Position numbers and translations under genes: made by a program. Below the pieces are notes generated by a model, which was not told the origin of the DNA, did no database searches, and saw only the letters and a list, made by a program, of their open reading frames with translations. A stretch of DNA of 64,000 nucleotides from Anodontia alba (taxonomy: Eukaryota > Mollusca > Bivalvia > Lucinida > Lucinidae): contig OZ024823.1 in the NCBI GenBank assembly GCA_964016985.1, forward strand, positions 41,946,264-42,010,263. The letters run 5' to 3'. Shown in pieces: positions 23,332 through 34,887 of this stretch (position 1 is its first letter; each line of letters begins with the position of its first letter).

Positions 23332-23511
23332 GGGACTTCTTAAAAAACCTGTCCAGATTATAAAAGGTGTTCTTTCTGACCTATATTTAGAGATAGCCTT
23401 TTGATTTTTTTATAGATTTAATGTGTTGTCGTATTTTTTCCTAAAAATGGGACTTGATATGTGCTTGCAAAATATTATTGTTATACTTTTAATACATATG
23501 ACCATGACCAG

Positions 23512-23754
23512 GGCCCGGTTGTTCAAAGCGTCGTTAGCTTAACGAGCTCGTTAAGGGTCATTTCGTTAACTGTTTTAGCGGGATTCAATACACAGTATTC
23601 TGATATTTTTTGCTGAAAAAATGTGAGTAGCTTTTGCACCGTAAAAGCTACTCACATTTTTTCAACAAAAAATTTCAGCATATTTACGTATCACTCAATG
23701 TAAATTTTAACGAATCGTTAACTAACGACATCGTTAGTTTTGAACAGCTGGGCC
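23512..23754. mobile_element. Harbinger-like MITE (F family)
   Basis: 243 bp, ends ggcccggttgttcaaagcg and tttgaacagctgggcc. CAG duplicated at 23509-23511 and 23755-23757. Full central hairpin. Confidence 0.8.
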
Positions 23755-24470
23755 CAGCTCATTTTCCTGTCATCTGTCAAAGTAAATGCCTGTCAGTTCA
23801 TATCAGTTATGGCCCATACAGGCTCACTTCTTGGGGTGTGCTTAAGTTCACCTATTTTCCTGGAATCAAAAGGAAATGAAACAAACTTAATTTTCAAAAC
23901 ACCTACATGTTGCTCTGTCAAAAGAGTCATAGTGAAGTGGCATAAGACACAGCATCCAAGTGAGGGACTATTTGTGCAACTATATATCTTTATTGTGAAC
24001 AATGAATTGGGGGAGCTAATTGTAGACTGGTTCCATTTGCCATTGGAAGGTCATGGACTGGTTCAATGCTATATTCCATGGACAGCTCAATATTATATAT
24101 TTTTCAACCAAGTATTAGCTTTCACAAATGCTTAGTGTAGACCAAGTTTTTTGTGAAGCTAATGCTTGTCTCCTTAGACAGTGGTTGACATGTAATGTCA
24201 ATCCCTATTGCCTGGTTACATGACAATTCAGCTGAGGAATGGAGCCCTATTATTTTTGCCAAAAATAATAAACAGTAAAAAGTGTCTTATTTTTTGCTAT
24301 GCTAATGTTGGCATGAGCCTACTAAGTTATATTAGATCTTAGAGAATGAAAGACAATTTAATATAATAATGAACATTTCCTGAAAAAGGATGGAACAAAA
24401 TTATTCACAAGACCAGACACACTGTGCGTCTGATTGTCCAATTCTTGTAAAACATCTAGCCAAAATTGAG

Positions 24471-24665
24471 TTAATGCTTAGCATGCTTGATAAAAATTTC
24501 ATGTTTAAATATATTTTCTCGTCAGAAAATAGGCTTTGACATTTCATGCAAATTGTCTCCTTTAGAGACAATTGGCATAAAATGTCAAAGCCTATTTTCT
24601 GGGAAAAGAAAGAAAAGTATTTAAAATGTATGTTGATTTTTTTTTTCCAGCACATCTAGCATTTA
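24471..24665. mobile_element. TTAA-C MITE
   Basis: Left end ttaatgcttagcatgcttga. Near-perfect arms ataggctttgacatttcatg and ggcataaaatgtcaaagcct. Confidence 0.7.
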
Positions 24666-24699
24666 TCAGCCCACGTTTTTTTTTTTTTTTTGTTTTTTT

Positions 24700-25340
24700 T
24701 TTTTTAATGGGGATATTGTGAACTCCTTTGTTGGTCAATCCATTGGTGATAGGGATATTGTGAACTCCTCTGTTGGTCCATCAGACCATAACACTATCTC
24801 ATCCTAAACCACTTGGCTGAGTTTTACTAAACTTGCTACATGGCTTCTCCTCATGGTAAGGGTGTGTGAGAGCAATATTATTTTTCCATTGATCTGTCCC
24901 TCCGTCCAGCATCCATCCATCTGTCTATCAACCTATCTGCTCCTAAACCACTAGGCGGAATTTAAACAAACTTGCTACATGACTTTTCCTCATGGTAAGG
25001 GTGTGTGAGAGCAACATTATTTTTCCAGCATCCATCCATCTGCCCATCATGCTATCTCCTAAACCACTGGGCAGAATTTAACTAAACTTGCTACATGACT
25101 TCCCCTTATCGTAAATGTGTGTGAGAGCAACATAATTTTAGCATCCATCTGGCGTCTGACTGTGCGATGTCCATCAGTCCATCCATCTGCCAGCCATGCT
25201 AGCATCTCCCAAACCACTGGGCTGAATGTAACCGAACTTCCTGCAAAACTTCCTTTCATGGTAAGGGTGTGCGAGAGCGAGTCCGTCTGTCTGTCCGTCA
25301 TTCTATTAACAATATTAGTACCGAGCATAGGGATTTGCGA
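24700..25340. repeat. Tandem repeat, ~115-150 bp period
   Basis: Four units share cctaaaccactgggcagaat, aaacttgctacatgactt and taagggtgtgtgagagcaac (near 24858, 24998, 25112 and 25262). Closes with ccgtctgtctgtccgtca. Confidence 0.78.
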
Positions 25341-25402
25341 CGGGTGTCATCAACTGCACTTTCTAGTTATTATTACTACTACCACTATGTATGAGGGTCT
25401 TG

Positions 25403-25614
25403 TTAACCCTTGTCCTGCTGAACCGGGATATACTCTGCCTTTGCAAACAGTGTAGATCCAGATTGGTTGTCTTCTGAAGAAGCTAACTGATCTGGATCTG
25501 CACTGTTTGTCATTAAGTATGTGAATTTGTATCAAAATCCAGAATCAAGTAATCTGATTGGCTGAAAATTAGACGTGTGTGGCATCTTAATTCATTCAGC
25601 AGGACAAGGGTTAA
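25403..25614 (-). mobile_element. TTAA-A MITE
   Basis: Complete copy with ttaacccttgtcctgctgaa and gcaggacaagggttaa. The hairpin arms have a few mismatches (attggttgtc against gctaactgat). Confidence 0.8.
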
Positions 25615-25639
25615 GGGTACTGGATACACTTGGTTGATT

Positions 25640-25840
25640 TTCAGCCATTTTACAAGTGAGACAATTTTTGTGAGTTCCTGCACACCAAATCCCATTTGAA
25701 AAGGGGTCTACTCTAAAAGGAAAGAATTTGCTCCTTATGGGCAGTAAATATTTCCTTTTAGAGTAGACCCCTTTTTATGAAAGAAGATAAAACAATTCTG
25801 ATTGCGTTTTCGACCCTCTGAAAGTGTATCAGTCCCCTTT
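25640..25840. repeat. Palindromic repeat (aagggg/agaaagaattt type)
   Basis: Arms aaaaggggtctactctaaaa and aggaaagaatttgctcc face gcagtaaatatttccttt and agagtagacccctttt. Confidence 0.65.
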
Positions 25841-25962
25841 GGGGGTTACGATTCCACCTCCATCGGGCATTACAGTGACATGGAAATATTTACCTTCTGT
25901 CACATTTGAGACTACTTTAATAAAGGAAATAATTTGCTTCCTCCGGGAGCAAAGTCTTTCTT

Positions 25963-26176
25963 TTAACCCTTGTGATGCTGAATTAATTAAGATGCCATGC
26001 CCTCTACTAATTTTCAGCCAATCAGGTAACTTGGTCCAGATTGTTGACATAAATTCATATACTGTATGGCAAACAGTGCAGATCCAGATCAGTTGGCTTC
26101 TTCAGAAGCCAACTGATCTGGATCTACACTGTTTGCAAAAGCAGGGTCTATCGGGGTTCAGCAGGACAAGGGTTAA
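25963..26176 (+). mobile_element. TTAA-A MITE
   Basis: Complete copy with ttaacccttgtgatgctgaa at the left, cagcaggacaagggttaa at the right, and perfect hairpin arms. Confidence 0.8.
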
Positions 26177-26193
26177 GAGTAGTGTCTCCATTA

Positions 26194-26394
26194 TTAATCC
26201 TAGTCCTGCTGCAACTGGATATGTCCTGCCTTTGCAAACAGTGTTGATTCAGATCATGTGGCTTCTGATCTGGATCTGCACTGTTTGTCATTAAGTATGT
26301 GAATTTGTATCAACAATCTGGATCAGGTAATCTGATTGGCTGAAAATTAGAAGTGGGCGTGGTATTCTAATATATTCAGCATTACAAGGGTTAA
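26194..26394 (-). mobile_element. TTAA-A MITE
   Basis: Opposite-orientation copy 17 bases after the previous one, so the two form a larger inverted arrangement. The hairpin is shortened. Confidence 0.77.
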
Positions 26395-26479
26395 AACATT
26401 TCAGATATGAGGGAGGTCTGCAAAAGTTATCTCCCTTTCTAGAATGCCTACACAAAATCTCCCAGGTGTGTCAGTTCAC

Positions 26480-26627
26480 TTATGCTCTGCTTGCTGGGTA
26501 AAAAATTTCAGCAGAGAACTTGTTGAAATATTGTACTTATTTTTCCTATAAAATATAACATTTGAAAAAAAAAATCCATCACATTCTGCACCAAATAGTG
26601 CTGAATTTGACAGCAGGATAAAGGTTA
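26480..26627. mobile_element. TTAA-C MITE, degenerate
   Basis: Left gcttgctgggtaaaaaattt, weak hairpin, right end gataaaggttaa. Confidence 0.55.
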
Positions 26628-27031
26628 ATTCAGAGTGAAAAAAAAAGTTAAACAAGAGAACAGTAATGAAATGACTAATGGGAAGTAAGAAAATGATGTA
26701 GAGAAATACAGAACTTTAGGAGGCAAAGTTATCGTTTAAAATCTTCAGAGACAGAAATTGTCTGTAATTCTGTGACGCCTAGTTCTCTAAAGTCTCTGAA
26801 ACAACTATTATCTTACTACAATGTGGCAGACAACATCTTTTATTGCTAATAGAATGCAACAGATTGACACTTTGTTGAAATTAGAATGCACAGGCGTATT
26901 GGTTAACAGGGTTAAGCCAGAACAAGGAGTGTCCTTTTTAACGGATTTGTGTGAAGAAATCATTTAATGAGAAAAGTAGTTACTGTTAGCAAGTTTTTAA
27001 TGGGCAAAGAAAGAAAAAGAAATTTTAACTG

Positions 27032-27160
27032 TTAACCTTTACTATTTTCTGGGCTGATTCAGCAGACGATGAATTGATATTTTTCTTATTTTTCCCGTAA
27101 AATAAGAAAAAACTGTTTCAAAATGTTGTCTGCTGAAATTTCACCCACCATGCTAAGCCT
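27032..27160. mobile_element. TTAA-C MITE, deleted centre
   Basis: Outer parts are present (ttaacctttactattttctg; cacccaccatgctaag) but the hairpin centre is missing. Confidence 0.6.
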
Positions 27161-27268
27161 TAAAGCACCAATCATAATAGCAACAGATAATATTTTTTCA
27201 TGGATTTGTGCAAAGAAATTTAATGAGATAAAGAAGTTTTTTAATTTGGAAAGTAAGAAAAAGAAAGT

Positions 27269-27485
27269 TTAACCCTAAACCTTTACCACTCTCTCAGATA
27301 ATTCATCAAAAGATGAATTGATGATATTTTCTTATTTTCCCCAGAAAATAGGCTTTTACAGTTCATACAAAATTGTCTCTTAAAAAAGCAGAAAGTTTGC
27401 ACCAAATGCCCAAGCTGTTTTTCGAGGAAAAATAAACAAATATTTCAAAAAGTTGTCTGCTGAATTTTGTAAGCACTATGTTTAA
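27269..27485. mobile_element. TTAA-C MITE
   Basis: Left ttaaccctaaacctttacca. Hairpin arms aggcttttacagttcatac and caccaaatgcccaagc are only partly paired. Confidence 0.62.
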
Positions 27486-27970
27486 GAAATAGATCAGCTC
27501 TAGCAGTGATTTGTTGAGTAATAAATCACTGCTTGGAGGTCAGTTGTAAAGTAGATCAAATCACGAGCGCAGAGCGCGAGTGATTTATCTACTTACAACT
27601 GACCGACAAACAGTGATTTATTACTCAAAAAATCACGCACAAGAGCTGATCTATTTTGATTCTAACACATAGAAAACGACGAAAAAGTAATTGTATCCTT
27701 CAGATTCTTCCAACTGTCTGCCATCACATAAAGAAATCCCGCCAACAATTTTGTAACACTGTTGTTTACATGCATTTCTTACGTTGTTGATGCGAGAAAA
27801 AGACGTTACACCGTCTAACGCCGTGGAAACGATGACTGATGTCAGCAAAGCGTCAACATGACGTCGAAATGGCGCCAGATAGCGCTCCGCGCTTCCACCC
27901 AGTGATTTATTGCAGAATAAATCACTGAGTTTAACCATTGGCTATATAGGCGAGGAGTGTTAGAATAAGC
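27480..27970. mobile_element. Palindromic element rich in 'gtgatttatt' motifs
   Basis: Inner inverted pair: gatcagctctagcagtgatt at 27488 against cacgcacaagagctgatc at 27630, with cagttgtaaagtagat facing atctacttacaactg. An outer pair, gattctaacac at 27658 and gtgttagaat at 27957, brackets the right half. The minus-strand ORF at 27651-27938 has no recognised domain. Confidence 0.6.
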
Positions 27971-28186
27971 ATTAAAGCAGCAATCATAATAGCAGTTCAT
28001 GATTTTTTATTTTATTATCTTTTTCAGAGAAAATAAGGCTTGATATTTCATGTGAGTTGTCTGCCTAAATGTCTTCTAGGCTGAAAATTCTAATGAAATT
28101 TTAAGCTTTATTTTCTCTGAAAAAGAAAACCAAAGTTGATTAAAAAAAGATATGTAATTACAGGCCTTTGAATCTGTCAATAAGCA
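27965..28186. mobile_element. TTAA-D MITE
   Basis: Left attaaagcagcaatcataat, arms gaaaataaggcttgatattt and ttaagctttattttctctg. The right end fades into TTAA-C. A left-end scrap of the same type is at 27165-27200. Confidence 0.62.
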
Positions 28187-28375
28187 TGCTAGGTAAAGTT
28201 TTCAGCAGATGACAATTTGAAATATTGCTCTTATTCTTTCAAGAAAATAGGCTTTGACATTTCATGCAAATTGCCTCCTAGGAGACAATTTGCATGAAAT
28301 TTCAGACCCTGTTTTCTAGGAAAAATAAGAACAATATCAGTTTGTCATCTACAGAATTTGCCAAGTATGTGAAAA
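28186..28375. mobile_element. TTAA-C MITE
   Basis: Starts at gcatgctaggtaaagttttc. Arms aataggctttgacatttcat and gcatgaaatttcagaccct. Adjacent to a TTAA-D unit. Confidence 0.68.
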
Positions 28376-28654
28376 TTGTGAAAGAGCATATTTTCCCTAA
28401 ATGGTCATGGTTTGCAGAATCCGAACATATTTAGACCAGCAGCTATCAGATATGAAAGTATAAATGTGTTAGAAATTCATTTTGATATGAGTGGAAAGTT
28501 GATCTTAATTTGAATATATCAACCTGGATTTATCATGTTGATGGGCAACAGAAACAGCAAAATCATTGACTGAGCAGTACAAGATGAGGTCTGCACACAA
28601 AAAAAATGCACCACTGTCTCCCCCTGATGCCGGAAAAGGCATTCTAATCAGATA

Positions 28655-28827
28655 CAGTGGAACCTCAATAATTCAAAGCCCAAGGGACCAAACAGTTTTG
28701 TTTGAATTATTGTGACTGAATAATTGAGGGTTAAAATGCCTACTTATATTTAAGGTGGAACTTCAAAACGATTTTGAATTATTGAGAATTTTGAATTATT
28801 GGAGTTTGAATTATCGAGGTTATACTG
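28655..28827. mobile_element. Pogo/Tigger-like MITE
   Basis: 173 bp. TIR cagtggaacctcaataattc faces a right end whose complement is cagtataacctcgataattc. TA duplicated at 28653 and 28828. CAGT-AACCTC ends are typical of pogo/Tigger elements. Confidence 0.8.
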
Positions 28828-28989
28828 TATTCCATTGCTTTCTTACCTGCTGAAAACTTTCAGCTGTCAATTTGTTTTTTGGTGCGCTATTGATTGTTTG
28901 GGTGTACAGATTCAGGGCGCTTCCGATTTGGCCATTGTACGGTTATACACTGTGTTTCAATTAGTTGCTGTTGCATTTTATTGGAAAAA

Positions 28990-29080
28990 TGGTGCATAGC
29001 CATCTGCAAATACGGCCCAATAGCAGTGACCATTTTGCTCAGGTGAGTGTCTTCTGGCCCATAGACCTCTTGTTTTATAT
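28990..29080 (-). repeat. 5' end fragment of the hairpin-ended repeat
   Basis: Complement reads caagaggtctatgggccaga, then cactcacctgagcaaaatgg, as at 38288-38330. A weaker relic is at 44800-44850 (gctcacttgagtgaaat on the complement). Confidence 0.55.
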
Positions 29081-29112
29081 TAATATGAAATGAAAAGACA
29101 CTCCCCATGATC

Positions 29113-29329
29113 TTAACCCTTAAAGCGCCAAGGAAAATTTGAAGCAGACGACATTCTAAATTTTTATATTTTTTTTTAATTTTTCACTGAAAACAAGTCT
29201 TGACTTTTCATGTGAATTGTCTGCTCAGCAGACGATTCACATGAAAAGTCAAGACTTGTTTTCTCTGAAAAATAAGAAAAAAATAAAAAAGTTGTCTGCT
29301 GTAGCTGTGATTGGCGCAATAAGGGTTAA
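29113..29329. mobile_element. TTAA-D hairpin MITE (best copy)
   Basis: Reference description of TTAA-D. TTAA ends, termini cccttaaagcgccaaggaaa and gattggcgcaataaggg, then agcagacgacat and gttgtctgctgtagc. Long, nearly perfect arms run through aagtcttgacttttcatgtg and cacatgaaaagtcaagactt. No coding sequence. Confidence 0.78.
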
Positions 29330-29377
29330 TAAAAATTTAGTGTGCATGGTAAAAGGAATGGTTGGTAGAGAAATTGA

Positions 29378-29545
29378 AAAACATAGCTCCAGATGAAATG
29401 CTTTTTTCAACCAAGAAATATTAGTATTTTTCTTACCCGGTATTTCTTAACAAAAACATGTGACGGAGGCACCCACAACATACGCTTTGTGGAGAAATAA
29501 GAAAAATATTTACCTGATGCCTCCTCTTTTCTTGTGCTGTGGTTT
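29378..29545. mobile_element. E-type MITE, left arm reduced
   Basis: Left catagctccagatgaaatgc. The right arm gcacccacaacatacgcttt is kept; the left arm is mostly lost. Confidence 0.55.
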
Positions 29546-29938
29546 TAGACCTGAGGTATCTTTTTGCTTGTCCCTATTTCTCTTTCTTGTTTATTAAATA
29601 TTAGTGAAGCCATATCGTAACAAACCTACCAAGAAAAGGAGACTTAGAAACAATCTCTTTAAAAAAAATGGTTTGTTTTTCAAACAATTTTGTAAGATAT
29701 CAAACCTTGACTTTGTTTTCAAGGTCATTTAGAAGCTTGTATTCTGTTGTCTACTTTCTGGTGCTAAAAGTTAGTCAGCTTTTCAAAATCCCATAGACTT
29801 ACATGTATTTCAAGCTTTGTCAGAAAGACTTACATCTAATTCAAGCTTTGTTAGACAGACTTACATCTTTTTCAGTCTTTGTTAGAAAATTTAATGCATT
29901 GTTTTTGCTGTGCAGATTACAACACTATGTACCGGGTA

Positions 29939-30130
29939 TTAACACTTTGCACGCTAGGTAATTTTGCATGCTTTTTTGTTGTCTGTTGATTATTTTTTTT
30001 AAATAAACTTTTTCAGAAAAATCTTTCTGGAATACCATCAGAGTATCAAACAGATTGGATCCAGATCAGGCACAATGTTTTGTCAGGTCTGATCTAGGTC
30101 CAAACTGTTTGCAAAGGTTATCAGCAGATG
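29939..30130. mobile_element. Relative of the SINE-nested TTAA element
   Basis: Left ttaacactttgcacgctagg. Hairpin ggatccagatcaggcacaat and aggtctgatctaggtcc, as in the copy at 50063. The right TTAA end was not seen. Confidence 0.65.
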
Positions 30131-30340
30131 ACATTTATGCCTGGTGGACTCTACTACCTCTCTCCTTGGACAGGTTCATTTCCAAATTAAAGGGTGTTTA
30201 GTATTATCAAGTCTCATAGAAATTCTTGTATTTACTGCAAACAGTGTAGACCCTGATCAAACAATGCACCTGTTGCTTAAAATACTTAATGGAATGGCAA
30301 ATCCTTCAGGAGCAGTCTGATCTGTGTCTGCACTGTTTGC
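30131..30340. mobile_element. TTAA-B MITE, degenerate
   Basis: Left part atttatgcctggtggactc. The core cagtgtagaccctgatcaaa is separated from its right arm by unrelated sequence, so pairing is poor. Confidence 0.55.
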
Positions 30341-30499
30341 ATATATCATTTTGTCAGACACTTTGGTGTTTGAAATTTTAGGACATTCACTGTTAATTAA
30401 GCAAGTGCAATGCATTTAATTTTTTTCTGTGCCTTTCTTTGCAAGTCATTGGGATTTTAGAAAAAGTAGACCAATTCTTGGCACCAGAGCTAAAATTAC

Positions 30500-30980
30500 C
30501 ATAACACTTATGCCTGAATTAACAGTGTGCTCAGAACATGGTTCTGATCAGGGTTTACATTGTCTCTCATTTAATCTTTAGGATAAGTAAGGTAGTTGTA
30601 GTGACCAAATACTCTATCTAAATATTGGGACAGGCAGGTCTGAGCGATCAGTGTAGAGGCAGATCAGACACTATCGAAAGCTGCTTTTTTATTTAGACAC
30701 ATCAATGCTTTTGTTCAGAGTTTAGAACAGCTATGGTAAAGAGTTGAGGTGCTTTGTCTTAAGGGTAAAAAGAAATGGTCATTGATAAATAGACACCAGA
30801 AGAATACAGTAATAACCCTATTAATTAGTACAGATGGGCCTGAGCAGTGTAGACTAAGTGATCAGATGGGGTAGAATGCAGCGTCTGATTAGGGTATACA
30901 CTGTTTGCCACAAAGCAATTTGTAGACATATCAGTAGGAGTAAAATGGTCATGCTCAATGTTTAGGACAAGTATGGTAAG
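30500..30980. repeat. TTAA-B-like core fragments, three in series
   Basis: Partial cores at about 30540, 30650 and 30850-30910. Each is followed by the motif ttaggacaagtatggtaa also seen near 18570 and 59750. Confidence 0.5.
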
Positions 30981-30982
30981 GG

Positions 30983-31459
30983 CAGGCTTTCAAGCGGGCC
31001 CTACTTTTCCTACTATTCCTACTTTTCCCCACTTTTTTTTTGTGTTCCTACTTTTCCCTACTTTTTTTCTGAAAATGCCCTACTATCCCTACATTTTAGT
31101 CCAAAAATGTTTGAAGTGACTAAAAATTGTAATTTTTTTCCTCGCTTGCCCGAAGTTTGTAAAAATTGGATCAACTTAATCTGAGCAGTCATGATGCAAA
31201 AGTTTATGGAATATGTTTACTTCAGTTGTAACTCCTTTTTTGGAACATTTATTTTGGTATTTCCTTACCATGGTGATGTAGTGTTATTGTTCAGAAAAAA
31301 CTGTTTTCTTATTTTATCTTTTTCTAAGTCTGAAAACACTCAGAACATCCCTACTATCCCTACTTTTCATTATTTAAATTCCTACTTTTGCCCTACTTTT
31401 TCAAAATTTTGAGCCCTACTTTATCCCTGTTTTTTCACTGGAGGGCACTTGAAAGCCTG
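30983..31459. mobile_element. 477-bp TIR element
   Basis: Ends caggctttcaagcg and cacttgaaagcctg are inverted repeats. TAAGGG is duplicated at 30977-30982 and 31460-31465. The interior repeats the words ccctacttttccctac. No transposase was seen. hAT-like or unclassified. Confidence 0.75.
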
Positions 31460-31465
31460 TAAGGG

Positions 31466-32550
31466 GGTACAGTGTGAGGTTCCCCGATATTTGGAGATAA
31501 GATGCCCTGATAGTTAGAGATAAGATGTCCCGATGTTTAGAGATAAGATGGCCAGATATTTAGAGAAAGTGTCCCAATATTTAGAGATAAGATATCCTGA
31601 TTGAAATTTAGAGATAAAGTGCCCTTATATTTAGGGATAAGATGTCCTGATATCAAGAGACAAGGTGTCCCAATATTTAGGGGTAAGGTGTCCCAATATT
31701 TAGAGATAAGGTGTCCTGTTATTTAGAGATAAGTTTTCCCCATATTTGGAGAGAAGATGTTCTGATATTAGAGATAAAGTAACCAAATATTTAGAGATAA
31801 GATGCATATTTAGGGATATGGTGCACCAATATTTGGAGATAAGGTGTCCAAATATTAAGAAGTAAGTACATGTAGTCCCAATATTTGGAGATAAGATGTC
31901 CAAATATTTAGAATGAGATGTCCCCATATTTAGAGATAAGGTGTCCCTATACTTAGAGATAGGTGTCTCAGTATTTAAAGATAATATGTCCCAATATCTA
32001 AAGATAAGGTGTTCCCATATTTAGAGATAAGGTGTCCCAATATTTAGAGATAAGATGTCCCATTATTTAGATACAGGGTGTCTCGATATTTAGAGGTAAG
32101 ATGGCCTAGTATTAAGAAGTAAGGTGTCACAATATTTAAAGATAAGGTGGCCCAATATTTAAAGATAAGATGTCTTTTTATTTAGAGACAGGATGTCTTG
32201 ATATTTAGAGGTAAGGTGTCCCAGTATTAAGAAGTAAGATGTCACAATATTTAAAGATAAGGTGGCCCAATATTTCGATATAAGTTGTCCCAATATTTAG
32301 AGATAAGGTGTCCCAATATTTAGAGATGGGTGTCCCAATATTTAAAGATAAGGTGTCCCAGTATTAAGGGGTAAAGTGTCCTAATATTTAGTGATAAGGT
32401 GTCACAATGTTTAAAGATAAGATGTCCCAATATTTAGAGATAAGGTATCCTAATAATTAGAGGTAATGTGTTCCCATATTTAGATTTAAGGTGTCCCAAT
32501 ACTTAAAGGTAAGGTGTCACAATATTTGGAGGTAAGATGTCCCAATATTT
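31466..32550. repeat. Minisatellite, 23-bp unit, ~1.1 kb
   Basis: About 45 copies of gtgtcccaatatttagagat plus aag, with variants (gatgtcctgat; aagaagtaag). ORFs inside it (such as 31700-31927) reflect the repeat only. Confidence 0.9.
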
Positions 32551-32744
32551 AGGGTAAATACGGCATAGTATCTTTGGCACTTAAATTGCCACTTAATTGT
32601 GCATTGAAGACTCTACCAAACAGACTTGCCATCATTAAGAAGTTGACTATTTTTGAATGAAAAAAATTGATCCATCACGAAAACATACCTATATAATTTT
32701 GACCCCTTAAACCCCTCTTTTAAATAGTAAAACTGGGGTTTACA

Positions 32745-32890
32745 GGGGTATACATTACTTTTCTTATTTCTGTTCAAAAACATAGATTGCGGGTACTCAT
32801 TAGAACTGCCTCAGTGAGGCAGTTCTAATGAGTACCCACAATCTATATTTTGAGCAGAAATATCAAAAGTATAAGGATTTTTATCTGAAA
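32745..32890. mobile_element. E-type MITE
   Basis: Perfect arms gattgcgggtactcattaga and agtacccacaatctatattt around ctgcctcagtgaggcag. Confidence 0.68.
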
Positions 32891-33034
32891 ACTTTCAGTT
32901 TTTGGTGGTGAAATTTTCAATATATTTGAATAGGCATATTTTCGTAATGAGACTATTAGTATCAGTCTAGTAGCTAGTCTAAAGTAGTTCTTGAATATTA
33001 GCAGACATTGTCCTCTGTGTGAAAAGGTATCGCC

Positions 33035-33252
33035 TTTTAAAATGCTGATCAGAACTGCAGAAGACAAAATTTTGATTTTTTTTTTTCAGAGGTAATAAGA
33101 TAAGGGTTGATGTTTCGTTTCATTAAACCCCAACACAGTCAACTGGCATTTCATGTGAACCGTCTGCCTGTAATGCTTATTTTCTCTGCAAAATAAAAAA
33201 ATAAACAACAATTGAAATCATGTCATCTGATGCAGTTGTGATAAGGGCTTTA
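33035..33252. mobile_element. TTAA-D MITE, degenerate
   Basis: Left ccttttaaaatgctgatcag. The arms are interrupted by cattaaaccccaacacagtc. Right gatgcagttgtgataaggg. Confidence 0.58.
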
Positions 33253-33374
33253 AGCCAAGATTGACTGTATTGTTTATATTGTTTTCTAGTGTTCTTTGCA
33301 GCCTATAAATAACCTGTAATAATTATCCAACCTACACTTGAGTCGCAACATGAAAAAAATGTACCTTCTGTTAT

Positions 33375-33550
33375 GCACGCCCAGCAAAGACTCAAATCAG
33401 CCTGTGCATCCACGCAGTCTGATCAGAGTCTTTGTTGTCCACATGAAGACACTCTGCATCCTTGACTATCCAAAATGCACCCAGTGAAGATTCAGATCAG
33501 ACTGCACAAATGTGCAGTCTGATCTGAATCTTCGCTGGGTGCTCATGTCT
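33375..33550. repeat. Two palindromes in series (gaagattcagat type)
   Basis: Unit 1: cagcaaagactcaaatcag with ctgatcagagtctttgttg. Unit 2: perfect arms cccagtgaagattcagatca and tgatctgaatcttcgctggg around a short loop. Confidence 0.62.
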
Positions 33551-33559
33551 TAAGGTAAG

Positions 33560-34439
33560 CTTTCTGAAATTGCAGCTCACTGATTGAGATTCAGTTCTTG
33601 CCACTTGTTATGGTCATGATAATTGTTGTATTTTTCTTATTCTTTCTGAAACAGCCATATTATTTTATCATACTGTTAACTCACTTGAGCCATTAAATGG
33701 TCATTGTCACTAGATGTTGATGGAGTGAGACTTTTATTTGCAGACTTTCTTTCTATGATGTAATGATGTGCACCTGATTTTTTTTTTTTTTGATTCAGCT
33801 ACTTTTGACAGAGTTATGGCCCTTTTAGACTGCAAAGCTTGTGTTCTCACCTCTCGTTCTTCTTTGATAGGATTTTTTTAACAATTTTGCAAAACATTTC
33901 TTCCTGTCACCTGATTATCAATTTGGCTGTTTTTGAAAGAAATAAATGTCTTTCGAACTGCAAAGTTTATGTCTGTAACTCTGCCCACATCAGACAGTAC
34001 CACAAGACCAGATTTCGGAAAAAAAATCAGCATTCTGAAATGACCTAGCAGTTTATTATTTTAACCCTGACATGTCAACAGTAATTGTTTTCTTGCATTT
34101 TAAACTGCTAATGTGGTAGATAAATTATTTTATAATACACTCTCTCCCGAGCCTAGTTGGTTTATACTAACTTATTGTGTATTTGCTGGCAGATTGAAGG
34201 AATATTAGCATGGAAGAAAAAGAACCCAGGGTTCATAGAACTTACTTTATTTTATTTTAGCATTCTACAATGATAATAATAGAATAAACAAATAAGCAAC
34301 ACTGTTGGACATGAATGCAAATTCAATACTGGCATATCATGAGAGAGACCGTCGTATTTATCCCAAATAGTTGGACACCTTTACTTCTTTACCATACATA
34401 TCCTATAATTATAACAAGTACAATTTACTACCTGTTGAT
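33560..34439. other. No gene seen
   Basis: AT-rich. Text such as agagttatggcccttttaga (33801) links part of it to the tandem-repeat class at 60661. No exon-like segment. Confidence 0.4.
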
Positions 34440-34640
34440 GGGTCTAAAAACTGCTGGAGTGGCAAACAGTGTAACCTTGATCAGATGCCGTATTATGCTG
34501 CATCTGATCTGGGTCAACACTGTTTATTCAAGCCTGTCTTTCCAAAATCTTTGGGTAAGCGTGGTACATTATGGCATGTCTCGCAGCATAGATTCAGATC
34601 AGTCTGTGCATCCATGTTGCTGTGTACGCTGATCATAGGA
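34440..34640. repeat. TTAA-B-like hairpin core
   Basis: Arms gatcagatgccgtattatg and gcatctgatctgggtc pair well. A second weak core follows (gattcagatcagtctgtgca). Confidence 0.6.
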
Positions 34641-34887
34641 TCTGACCAAGGACAACCAGCACTATTTTTTATTTAAACACTATTTTATTTGTATAAACCT
34701 TTACAGAAAATACATAAAAGAATGATTGGATTCCGATCGGTACAATTTTAGCTATTTTTGATATACAAGTTGCCCCCATACTTCCTACCAAGTTTCAAGT
34801 CAGTTGTCATTTCCGTTCAGGAGAGATTTTCATGATGGTAGCCATGATGGCCAGCTTGGATTTCCGATCGAAAAAATATTTGAGCTA

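Noticed and set aside
23740..24135. 131-codon open frame on the + strand
   Set aside because: It begins inside a Harbinger-like MITE terminal repeat, has no recognisable domain, and lacks splice or codon-use support.
25824..26294. 156-codon open frame on the + strand
   Set aside because: Most of it is TTAA-A sequence read through in one frame. The same peptide words (LLIFSQSG, KPTDLDLHCLQ) appear at many other copies and reflect the repeat, not a protein family.
31700..31927. Protein with repeated SKYLVTLS-type motif
   Set aside because: It lies wholly in the 23-bp minisatellite. The motif is a direct translation of the unit.
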